Positions 1-10,400 of a DNA stretch of 14,141 bases are shown here, one piece after another. This DNA comes from CAYYIS01 sp964470965 (GTDB lineage: Bacteria; JAAXHH01; JABIQT01), in the NCBI GenBank assembly GCA_964470965.1, contig CAYYIS010000079.1, positions 1-14,141 on the forward strand, in the 5' to 3' direction. The translations under genes were made by a program, and so were the position numbers. Under the pieces are notes generated by a model. It was not told where the DNA came from and made no database searches. It saw only the letters and a program-made list of their open reading frames with translations. Within the stretch, counting starts at the first letter, position 1, and every line of letters starts with the position of its first letter.

Positions 1-53
1 GCGAGGGTGGTCGCACGGTCGGTGCCGGAGTCGTAACTGAAGTCATCGAGTAA
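1..53 (+). CDS. tuf: Elongation factor Tu, C-terminal fragment (partial at left edge)
   Basis: Only the last 16 complete codons and the TAA stop at 51-53 lie in the window. They read EGGRTVGAGVVTEVIE, the characteristic end of domain III of bacterial EF-Tu (the GRTVGAGVV motif followed by a short acidic tail). EF-Tu brings aminoacyl-tRNA to the ribosomal A site as a GTP complex. Its position directly upstream of secE-nusG matches the tufB-type location in many bacteria. A second tuf copy could follow fusA beyond the right edge, but that cannot be seen. The call rests on a short but highly conserved peptide and on synteny. Confidence 0.92.
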   Translation, partial: EGGRTVGAGVVTEVIE

Positions 54-350
54 GTTTATAAATAGGTGCGGTGGTAGTCTTAAGGACCTCCGGAATATAT
101 ATTCGTAAGTGGTTGAGAAAAAGGTATCCGAACGCACATATCGAATCCCTGAGAAGTTCTGACACGGTAAAACTATAGAACAGAGTTGCCGGGGCGAATC
201 ATTCAGACAGATTTTCGATTGTGGAGAGCCCAGATTAAGGCCGTTCACTAAGAAAACCTCCTGGATCTGTTGTCTTTCGGAGTTTATTGTTTTAAATCTC
301 CAAAACCAAGTCCGGATGCCACGGTTCATTTAACAGGTGGATAATGTTGT
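54..350. other. 297-base tuf-secE intergenic region with no supported gene
   Basis: No frame gives a plausible protein: the three forward frames break early and none shows the Cys-rich pattern of ribosomal protein L33 (rpmG), which is common here in other bacteria. No complete tRNA cloverleaf was found by eye, although tRNA-Trp is often encoded at this place. The segment CTCCAAAACC (298-307) resembles a tRNA-Trp anticodon loop, but the D arm, T-loop spacing and acceptor stem do not fit. GGAGTTT (279-285) can pair downstream with AAA-t-CTCC (294-301) or upstream with AAAC-CTCC (254-261), so two exclusive hairpins are possible in a secE leader. A weak inverted repeat GTTCT/AGAAC (156-160/177-181) is also present. 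I see no convincing promoter or tuf terminator. Confidence 0.6.
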
Positions 351-539
351 ATGTATGAACGAATCGTTGTGTTTTTAAGAGAGGTACGGGCCGAGCTTGT
401 GAAGGTAAACTGGCCCAGCCAGCATGAACTGATCGGCTCGACGACAGTGGTCATCGTCCTTTCCGTTGTGCTGGCGATCTTTATCGGTCTGGTTGATTTT
501 TTACTGTCTGCTCTTGTGAGTCGCTTGCTGGGCGCATAA
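351..539 (+). CDS. secE: Preprotein translocase subunit SecE (short, single-span form)
   Basis: The 62-residue protein matches short bacterial SecE. It has an amphipathic N-terminal helix (about 1-20) with the signature ELVKVNWPSQHEL at residues 15-27, where the Val-x-Trp-Pro core is diagnostic. One hydrophobic membrane span follows at about residues 31-58. SecE clamps SecY in the inner-membrane SecYEG channel and is needed for protein export. The ATG at 351 follows an AGGTGG Shine-Dalgarno-like sequence at 335-340. An ATG at 344 is in another frame and quickly stops. Many non-enteric bacteria have this one-span version, unlike the three-span E. coli protein. nusG follows after 27 bases, so the two are probably co-transcribed. 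Confidence 0.95.
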   Translation: MYERIVVFLREVRAELVKVNWPSQHELIGSTTVVIVLSVVLAIFIGLVDFLLSALVSRLLGA

Positions 540-566
540 ACGTTCGGCAGATGCGAGAGGTGCGGT

Positions 567-1103
567 ATGACGAAAAATTGGTATGTGCTTCACACATACT
601 CTGGTCATGAGAATAAGGTAAAACTCCATTTAGAAAAGCTGATCGAAGCTGAAGGTATGGAAGAAAAGATCACGCAAGTGCTCGTTCCGACCGAAGAAAT
701 AGTGGAAATGAAGCAGGGCAAGAAAAGCTCTTCCACCAGAAAGTTGTTTCCCAGTTACATACTGGTTGAAATGGAAATGGATCGTGTTGCTTGGCATCTG
801 GTGACGAACGCGCCAGGCGTTACGCATTTCGTCGGTTCCGGCACCAAGCCACAGCCTCTGCGCAAGAAAGAGGTAGACCGCATACTAAATCGGGTTGAAG
901 AAAGCAGGGAACAGAAGAAGCAGACCGAAGTACCTTATAGCACCGGCGATCACATTAAGGTTACGGATGGGCCGTTTACCGATTTCACAGGTGTGGTGGA
1001 AGAAGTGCATCCCGATCGTGGGAAGTTGAAGGTTATGGTCAGTATTTTCGGACGTGCGACCCCGGTGGAATTGGACTTCCTGCAGGTCGCTCACGTGTCG
1101 TAA
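567..1103 (+). CDS. nusG: Transcription termination/antitermination factor NusG
   Basis: The 178-residue protein has the usual NusG length and architecture. An NGN domain begins with NWYVLHTYSGHENKV (residues 4-18) and contains FPSYILVEM (61-69) and the NAPGVTHFVG segment (81-90). A charged linker (about 108-122) leads to a KOW domain with GDHIKVTDGPFTDFTGVVEEV at about 127-147. NusG binds the clamp of RNA polymerase, suppresses or supports pausing, and contacts Rho or ribosomal S10 through the KOW domain. The ATG at 567 follows a GAGAGGTG ribosome binding site (555-562). The stop TAA at 1101-1103 forms part of the Shine-Dalgarno sequence of rplK, which suggests translational coupling. No inserted domain is seen. 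Confidence 0.97.
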   Translation: MTKNWYVLHTYSGHENKVKLHLEKLIEAEGMEEKITQVLVPTEEIVEMKQGKKSSSTRKLFPSYILVEMEMDRVAWHLVTNAPGVTHFVGSGTKPQPLRKKEVDRILNRVEESREQKKQTEVPYSTGDHIKVTDGPFTDFTGVVEEVHPDRGKLKVMVSIFGRATPVELDFLQVAHVS

Positions 1104-1113
1104 GGAGAATCGG

Positions 1114-1539
1114 GTGGCTAAGAAAATAACTACTACAATCAAGTTGCAGGTGCCGGCCGGCAGTGCAAATCCGGCTCCACCGGTAGGTTCCGCGCTCGGT
1201 CAGCACGGAGTGAGTCCCATGGAATTCTGTAAGGCGTTCAATGCCAAAACGCAGGATCAGATGGGGCTCATTATTCCGGTTGTGATAACCGTGTATGCGG
1301 ACCGCAGTTTCTCGTTCATTACCAAGACGCCCCCTGCCGCGGTGCTGCTTAAACGTGAAGCAGGGCTCGCCAAAGCGTCGGGTGAACCGAATCGGGAGAA
1401 AGTCGGCAAGGTGACTCGGGACCAGGTTCGTTTGATTGCCGAGATGAAAATGGTGGATCTCAACGCGAATGATATCGATGCCGCGATGAGACAAGTTGAA
1501 GGTACAGCCCGCAGTATGGGCATTGTCGTCGAGGGATAA
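1114..1539 (+). CDS. rplK: 50S ribosomal protein L11 with Ser at the conserved Pro26 position
   Basis: A GTG at 1114 starts MAKKITTTIKLQVPAG, the expected L11 N terminus. AAGGAG at 1102-1107, overlapping the nusG stop, gives ideal spacing. The reading frame is open further upstream, but that part lies inside nusG and has no L11 homology. The 141-residue product has the N-terminal domain with the PPVGxALGQ motif (22-30), MEFCKAFN, the IPVVITVY strand and ITKTPPAAVLLK, and the C-terminal rRNA-binding domain with GKVTRDQV, DLNANDIDAAMR and EGTARSMGI. L11 organises the GTPase-associated centre of 23S rRNA and is the site of thiostrepton action and RelA signalling. The usually invariant proline after PPVG is serine here (TCC, 1189-1191). 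Confidence 0.97.
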   Translation: MAKKITTTIKLQVPAGSANPAPPVGSALGQHGVSPMEFCKAFNAKTQDQMGLIIPVVITVYADRSFSFITKTPPAAVLLKREAGLAKASGEPNREKVGKVTRDQVRLIAEMKMVDLNANDIDAAMRQVEGTARSMGIVVEG

Positions 1540-1571
1540 CATCGCAGAGCGGCCCGCAGGCTTCTCAGTAT

Positions 1572-1611
1572 AAAAAAACCCTCATCCACCGACGATTTTC
1601 TGCCGGTGATG
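1572..1611 (-). terminator. Intrinsic-terminator-like structure facing the reverse strand
   Basis: On the reverse strand, a stem CATCACCG/CGGTG(g)ATG with a 12-base loop is followed after AGGG by seven consecutive T residues (+ strand A-tract 1572-1578). This is the layout of a Rho-independent terminator for antisense transcription towards rplK. No reverse-strand gene lies nearby, so either it blocks antisense RNA or the A-tract beside the hairpin is incidental. The four bases between stem and T-tract weaken the case. Confidence 0.3.
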
Positions 1612-1632
1612 AACCGCCGCTCTCATGGGGCG

Positions 1633-1652
1633 GTTTTCGCATGTTTTCGCAT
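1633..1652 (+). repeat. Perfect 10-bp tandem duplication before rplA
   Basis: The unit GTTTTCGCAT occurs twice in immediate succession at 1633-1642 and 1643-1652, ending just before the AAGGAG of rplA. The first copy overlaps the 3' arm and T-stretch of the upstream hairpin. The second copy therefore places a further T4 between that hairpin and the ribosome binding site. It may be a simple slippage duplication. Confidence 0.85.
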
Positions 1653-1665
1653 CAAGGAGATGGGG

Positions 1666-2364
1666 ATGAAAAAAGGAAAACGATATACCGAAGCGGCAAA
1701 GGAGATCGAGCCGGGTAAAGAGTATTCAGTTAATGATGCCGTGTCCATAATAAAAAAAGGCGCGGTGGCGAAGTTCGACGAGACCGTTGAAGTGGCCATG
1801 CGTTTGGGAGTGGACCCTCGGCATGCGGACCAGATGGTGCGTGGTTCGGTGGCATTGCCGCATGGCACAGGTAAGCAGGTTCGGGTACTTGTGCTGACCA
1901 GAGGCGAACATCAGAACGAAGCCAAAGAGGCGGGTGCAGAATTTGTGGGCGCTGATGATTATATCGAACAGATACAGCAGGGCTGGGTCGATTTCGACGT
2001 GATGATCGCCACACCAGACATCATGAAAGATGTCGGTAAACTTGGTCGCGTCCTCGGGCCGCGTGGCTTGATGCCGAACCCCAAAAGCGGCACCGTAACG
2101 TTCGATGTGGGACGCACCGTTAAGGATGTGAAAGCAGGACGTATTGAATACAGAGTAGACCGTACCGGCAATATCCACGCACCGGTAGGCAAGGCGTCAT
2201 TCACCGAAGAACAACTAACAGAGAATGCTACCACCTTTATAGATGCAATCCAGAGAGCAAAGCCTGCATCGGCGAAAGGGCATTACGTCAGAAGTATTAC
2301 CATGTCGTCTGTTATGGGTCCCGGTGTAAAGATAGATCGTCAGGCGTCGTTAGAGGTATCGTAA
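1666..2364 (+). CDS. rplA: 50S ribosomal protein L1
   Basis: The 232-residue protein aligns by eye with bacterial L1 along its full length. It shows KGKRYTEAAK near the N terminus, FDETVEVAMRLGVDPRHADQMVRG (37-60, domain I), the Rossmann-like domain II with GADDYIEQIQQGW (96-108), and the diagnostic GRVLGPRGLMPNPKSGTVT (127-145). It ends with the return to domain I, GKASF and MGPGVKID. L1 forms the mobile stalk at the ribosomal E site and in many bacteria represses its own operon. The ATG at 1666 is chosen because AAGGAG (1654-1659) lies six bases upstream and homology starts there. In-frame GTG/ATG codons at 1606, 1609 and 1660 would add unrelated residues from the hairpin region. Confidence 0.97.
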   Translation: MKKGKRYTEAAKEIEPGKEYSVNDAVSIIKKGAVAKFDETVEVAMRLGVDPRHADQMVRGSVALPHGTGKQVRVLVLTRGEHQNEAKEAGAEFVGADDYIEQIQQGWVDFDVMIATPDIMKDVGKLGRVLGPRGLMPNPKSGTVTFDVGRTVKDVKAGRIEYRVDRTGNIHAPVGKASFTEEQLTENATTFIDAIQRAKPASAKGHYVRSITMSSVMGPGVKIDRQASLEVS

Positions 2365-2413
2365 GGAAAACCGATTCAGGTACCGTGAACAGGTGGAAAG
2401 GAGTCAGGTAATC

Positions 2414-2974
2414 ATGCCTCAGACGCGAGCTATCAAAGAGGCGACCGTAGAGGAATTGACGGCTGCACTGAAAGGTGCGGAAAGCGTATATTTCACTGAT
2501 TTGACGGGGCTAGATGTGGAACGGGTGACGAAGCTTCGCAGCCAACTCCACGCAGCGTCCGTAGAATGCCGCGTCGTTAAGAATACCCTGACACGCTTTG
2601 CGGTGAAGAACGCCGAACTGCCGGATCTGGGGTCTTATCTCGAAGGCCCGACGGCGCTGGTATTCTCGCAAGAACCGGTATCGCCGGCAAAGATCTTGGT
2701 AGATTTCGGTAAAGAAAACGACGAAAAGCCAATGATCAAGGGAGGACTGCTGACGGGCGCCATCATCGAAGCGGACCAGGTGCAGGAACTTGCCAAGTTA
2801 CCGGCACGGGAGGAGCTGTTGGCAAAGGTCGTCGGCGGAATCGCCGCTCCGATTTCTGGATTGGTGTTCTCTCTGTCAGGTGTCCTGGGCAATATGGTCC
2901 GAGTATTGTCGGCCATTGGTGTCCAGAAGGATTCGGAAGGTGGAGAGGTTCAGCCAACGCCTTCGAACGACTGA
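2414..2974 (+). CDS. rplJ: 50S ribosomal protein L10
   Basis: The 186-residue product is L10, which anchors dimers of L12 and, with L11, builds the factor-binding stalk. Visible features are the N-terminal KEATVEELTAALKGAESVYFTDLTGL (8-33), the RRNA-binding segment VVKNTLTRFAV (54-64), the EGPTALVFS strand (78-86), KGGLLTGAIIE (109-119) and LAKLPAREELLA (127-138). The C-terminal helix at about 150-170 binds L12, and a short acidic tail follows. The ATG at 2414 is preceded by AAAGGAG (2397-2403). A GTG at 2393 in the same frame would overlap this ribosome binding site and is not preferred. Only 49 bases separate it from rplA, so a full canonical L10 leader does not fit in the spacer. Confidence 0.97.
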   Translation: MPQTRAIKEATVEELTAALKGAESVYFTDLTGLDVERVTKLRSQLHAASVECRVVKNTLTRFAVKNAELPDLGSYLEGPTALVFSQEPVSPAKILVDFGKENDEKPMIKGGLLTGAIIEADQVQELAKLPAREELLAKVVGGIAAPISGLVFSLSGVLGNMVRVLSAIGVQKDSEGGEVQPTPSND

Positions 2975-3014
2975 TTAATTGGAAGTGTATTATTAAATTT
3001 CGGAAAAATCAAAA

Positions 3015-3034
3015 GTCCTGCCCGAAGGACAGGA
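3015..3034 (+). promoter_or_regulatory. Alternative-pairing hairpin in the rplJ-rplL spacer
   Basis: GTCCT (3015-3019) pairs perfectly with AGGAC (3026-3030) around GCCCGA. Shifted by one base, TCCTG (3016-3020) pairs with CAGGA (3030-3034) around a 9-base loop. The two forms exclude each other. No T-tract follows, so this is not a classical terminator. It lies 20 bases before the strong GGGAGGG ribosome binding site of rplL (3054-3060) and may be an RNA processing or stability element that helps L12 exceed L10. That role is inference. Confidence 0.4.
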
Positions 3035-3068
3035 TTGCCATCACATAATAAATGGGAGGGAATGCACC

Positions 3069-3440
3069 ATGGGTGTGCCGGAAATCATTGAAGAGATCGA
3101 ACAGCTTACCGTATTGGAGTTAAATGAGCTAGTGAAGAATCTGGAAGACAAATTCGGTGTTTCAGCTGCCGCCGCCCCTGTGGCTATGGCGCCCGGCGCA
3201 GCCGCTGATGCAGCCCCGGTTGAGGAGAAGACCGAGTTTGACGTGGTTCTCACCTCGTTCGGTGAAAAGAAAATCCAGGTCATCAAGGTGGTCCGTGCGA
3301 TCACCGGGCTTGGTTTGAAAGAAGCCAAAGAACTGGTCGATGGCGTACCCAGTCCGGTGAAAGAGGCCATAGCTGAAGATGAAGCCAATGATATCAAAGG
3401 CCAGATCGAAGAAGCCGGTGGACAGGTAGAGATAAATTAG
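3069..3440 (+). CDS. rplL: 50S ribosomal protein L7/L12
   Basis: The 123-residue protein has the three parts of L12. An N-terminal dimerisation helix pair (1-31) includes LTVLELNELVKNLEDKFGV. An Ala/Pro/Gly-rich flexible hinge spans about 32-53. A globular C-terminal domain from about 55 contains EFDVVLTSFGEKKIQVIKVVR, the ITGLGLKEAKELVDGVP signature that contacts EF-Tu and EF-G, and the ending AGGQVEIN. L12 is the multicopy stalk protein that recruits translational GTPases. The ATG at 3069 follows a very strong GGGAGGG at 3054-3060, consistent with the need for several copies per ribosome. The hinge is of ordinary length. Confidence 0.98.
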   Translation: MGVPEIIEEIEQLTVLELNELVKNLEDKFGVSAAAAPVAMAPGAAADAAPVEEKTEFDVVLTSFGEKKIQVIKVVRAITGLGLKEAKELVDGVPSPVKEAIAEDEANDIKGQIEEAGGQVEIN

Positions 3441-3461
3441 GTCAGCAGAAAACGGGGTCTT

Positions 3462-3505
3462 GGTTCTTCTGAGAACTCTTGTGGCGGTTATGCGCATTGC
3501 GCATA
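3462..3505 (+). promoter_or_regulatory. Two hairpins in the rplL-rpoB spacer, candidate attenuator or RNase processing site
   Basis: Hairpin 1 pairs GGTTCT (3462-3467) with AGAACT (3472-3477) around a UCUG tetraloop, with one G-U pair. Hairpin 2 is a near-perfect palindrome: TATGCGCA (3489-3496) and TGCGCATA (3498-3505) around a single T. In E. coli the equivalent spacer holds a partial attenuator and an RNase III site that lower rpoBC expression relative to rplJL. Position and structure suggest a similar role here, but neither hairpin has a following T-tract. The remaining spacer includes three CTAT units (3545-3556). Confidence 0.45.
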
Positions 3506-3578
3506 CAGACGTCACGGTACCATTTTTGCGACAAACCAATAGACCTATCTATCTATTACCGAAAGGATGTGATACAGC

Positions 3579-7343
<3,765 letters not shown>

Positions 7344-7377
7344 CGAGACGGTCACCTCAATTTTTTGTATAGAGAAA

Positions 7378-7412
7378 CGTGTGGCCGGCTCCGGATCGGC
7401 GCCGGCCACATG
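7378..7412 (+). promoter_or_regulatory. Strong 12-bp GC-rich hairpin between rpoB and rpoC
   Basis: GTGGCCGGC (7381-7389) pairs perfectly with GCCGGCCAC (7401-7409) around an 11-base loop. The stem extends outward by U7380-A7410, a G7379-U7411 wobble and C7378-G7412. No T-tract follows, so it is unlikely to terminate. It sits 18 bases before the AGGAGGTG of rpoC (7431-7438). An RNA processing, stability or pausing element is possible. The T6 run at 7361-7366 lies upstream of the hairpin and has no stem of its own. Confidence 0.6.
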
Positions 7413-7444
7413 ATTCCGGCATTGTTAATCAGGAGGTGTTGTCA

Positions 7445-10400
7445 GTGGTAGATTTAAAAGACAGGAAGAAGGATAAAAAGCTACCTAAGAGTAACTCGAT
7501 TCGTATTCAACTTGCATCGCCCGAAAAAATCATGCAGTGGTCCTTTGGCGAAGTGACCAAACCAGAGACTATCAACTACCGTACGTTCAAGCCGGAACGA
7601 GATGGCCTGTTCTGTGAAAGAATATTCGGTCCGGTTAAAGACTGGGAATGCAACTGCGGGAAATACAAACGTATCCGGTACCGTGGTGTGATATGCGATC
7701 GCTGCGGCGTGGAAGTCACGCAGGCCAAGGTGCGTCGTGAACGCCTCGGCCACATTGAACTGGCCGTGCCTGTTTGCCACATCTGGTACTTCAAATCGCC
7801 GCCCAGCCGTATCGGGAATCTGTTGAATATGTCGATCCGGAATTTGGAACGGGTGATTTACTACGAATCCTACGTGGTTCTCGATCCTGGTGATACGGAG
7901 TTGAAGACCGGTGAACTGCTGGATCAGGACACGGCGTTCGACCTGGAAGAAGAGGGGCGTGAGTTCGAAGCAGAAATGGGTGCCAGCGCGCTTAGGAAGT
8001 TGCTATCCAAGATCGATGTGGATGAGCTGTCCGCCGAGTTGCGTGCTCAGGTGAAGGTCGAAACCTCGATCCAGCGTAAGAACGAAGCACTCAAACGCCT
8101 GAAGGTGGTCGAAGCCTTCCGTAATTCCGGTAATCGCCCTGAATGGATGATCCTGGAAGTGCTGCCCGTCATCCCGCCGGACCTGCGTCCGTTGGTCCCC
8201 CTGGAAGGCGGTCGGTTCGCAACGTCCGACCTGAACGATCTTTACCGGCGAGTGATCAACCGGAACAACCGCCTTAAAAAGCTGATCGAAATCAAAGCCC
8301 CGGATGTCATTCTGCGCAACGAGAAGCGGATGCTGCAAGAAGCCGTGGACGCACTGCTCGACAACGGCCGTCGATCCCGCGCCGTCCGTGGCGATGGCAA
8401 CCGATCGCTGAAATCCCTTTCCGATCTATTAAAAGGTAAGCAGGGCCGGTTCCGTCAGAACCTACTGGGCAAACGAGTCGACTATTCCGGCCGTTCCGTG
8501 ATTGTGGTGGAGCCGGAGCTGCAACTGCATCAATGCGGACTGCCGAAAAATATGGCCTTAGAACTGTTCAAGCCGTTCATTATTCAAAGGCTTGAAGATA
8601 AGGGATTTGTGCAGACCGTGAAGAGCGCCAAGAAACTGGTGGAGCGGGAACGCCCGGAAGTCTGGGATATTCTCGAGGAAGTGATCAGAGACCATCCAGT
8701 GCTTCTGAACCGGGCGCCGACGCTTCACAGGCTCGGTATTCAGGCATTCATGCCGGTACTTGTGGAAGGTAAGGCAATCCGAATCCATCCGCTGGTCTGC
8801 GCGGCGTTCAACGCTGACTTCGACGGCGACCAGATGGCGGTGCATGTACCCATGTCGTTTGAAGCGCAGATCGAAGCGCGCGTTTTGATGCTGTCGGCTA
8901 ATAACATCCTGGATCCAAAAAACGGAACCCCATTGTGCGCACCGAGTAAGGATATTGTACTCGGTTGCTATTATCTTACGAAGGAACGTGCTGGCGAACG
9001 TGGAAAACAGAAGGCGTTCACAAACTTCGATGAAGTCATCATGGCATTCGACAACGGACTGATCGATGTGCATGCCCAGATCAAAGTACGTGACAAGGGC
9101 ACGATCATGGAAACCACGGTGGGACGCGTAATCTTCAATCAGATCGTGCCGGCGGAACTCGGATACGTCAACGAACTGCTCGATGTAAAAGCAATCAATG
9201 ACATGATTTCCAATGCGTTTAGATTACTGGGGGCGTATAAGACCTGTCTGCTGCTCGATGAAATCAAGCGCCTTGGATTCCGGTACGCGACGCTGTCGGG
9301 ACTGACCGCCGGAATCGATGACGTCGTCATTCCGTCTGGAAAAGATGAATTGATTGCACAGGCGGATGGCGAGGTCGCTGAAATCCAGGATCAGTATGAG
9401 AGTCAGGCGATCACCGAAGGCGAGCGGTATAATAAGGTGATCGATGTGTGGCAGCATACCCGAACCTCCTTGTACGAGGAGGTTGAAAAGACTCTGGCCG
9501 CCTCTGAGGATGGATTCAATCCCTTCTACATGATGATGGCGTCCGGCGCACGAAGCAAGCTCGATCAGGTCGGGCAGCTCTGCGGTATGCGCGGTCTAAT
9601 GGCGAAGCCCCAGCGCAAGGTCGGCGGGGGGAATGTGGGTGAGTACATCGAGAATCCGATTATCGCTAATTTTAAAGAAGGACTGACCGTACTCGAGTAC
9701 TTCACCTCCAGCCACGGCGGTCGCAAAGGTCTGGCCGATACCGCACTCAAGACCGCGGACGCCGGTTATCTAACACGACGCCTCGTCGACGTGGCACAGG
9801 ATGTCATCATAACACAGGAAGATTGTGGTACGATCCGAGGTATCGATACCGGTGCACTCAAGGAAGGCGAGAACGTCATGGAACCGCTCGCCGATCGGGT
9901 GCTCGGTCGTGTGACTCTGGAAGACATCTACGATCCTATCACCGGTGATCGGCTGACGAAGGCTGGTGAAGAGATCACCGAAGATGTGGCTGATATCATC
10001 GATGAGCGGGATGGCGTGAAATATTCGGACGATCCACAGGCCGAACAATTTGATCACGTGCGGATCCGGTCGGTGCTCACTTGTGAGGCCAAGCGGGGAG
10101 TATGCGCAAAATGCTACGGTCGTAATCTGGCGACAGGCCAGCTTGTGGAAATGGGTGAAGCGGTCGGTGTGATGGCGGCACAGAGCATCGGCGAGCCGGG
10201 CACACAGCTTACCCTGAGAACGTTCCACATCGGTGGTATCGCAAGTCGCGAAGCGGCACAGAACCAGATCACGTCGAAATCGTCAGGAAAGGCAACCTTC
10301 GAAAAGGTGCAGTCCGTAACCCGTTTCGACGGCACCAAGGTAGCGCTCGGACGCAATGGCGTCATAAACATCTTAGATGAAGATGGTAATCGCCGGGCCC

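Larger units (their letters stand above)
1540..1665 (+). promoter_or_regulatory. Structured rplK-rplA spacer, candidate L1 control or attenuation region
   Basis: This 126-base gap contains two successive hairpins and a tandem repeat. Hairpin A pairs CAT/CACCG (1583-1585, 1587-1591) with CGGTG/ATG (1604-1608, 1609-1611) around a 12-base loop with one bulged C. Hairpin B pairs AACCGCC (1612-1618) with GGCGGTT (1629-1635) and is followed by TTC, a weak terminator-like ending. In enteric bacteria L1 represses rplK-rplA by binding mRNA before rplK. Here nusG and rplK nearly abut, so no space exists there and this gap is a natural alternative site. The regulatory role is inference; the structures are read directly. 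Confidence 0.45.

Noticed and set aside
113..144. Promoter for secE from TTGAGA (113-118)
   Set aside because: No good -10 hexamer is found at 16-18 bases; TATCGA at 139-144 gives a 20-base spacer.
298..340. Possible tRNA-Trp with a CCA anticodon at 300-302
   Set aside because: The distance from anticodon to the TTC of a T loop is five bases too long, the anticodon stem does not pair and no D arm or acceptor stem is found.
1606..1665. Longer rplA start at the GTG/ATG at 1606-1611
   Set aside because: The extra 20 residues come from the hairpin region and do not resemble L1, whereas ATG 1666 has AAGGAG at ideal distance.
3545..3556. Three CTAT units before rpoB as a phase-variation repeat
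   Set aside because: Three units are too few to support slippage control, and an essential gene is an unlikely target.
7344..7377. Terminator after rpoB at the T6 run (7361-7366)
   Set aside because: No convincing stem lies directly upstream of the T-run, and the strong hairpin lies after it, so the order is wrong.
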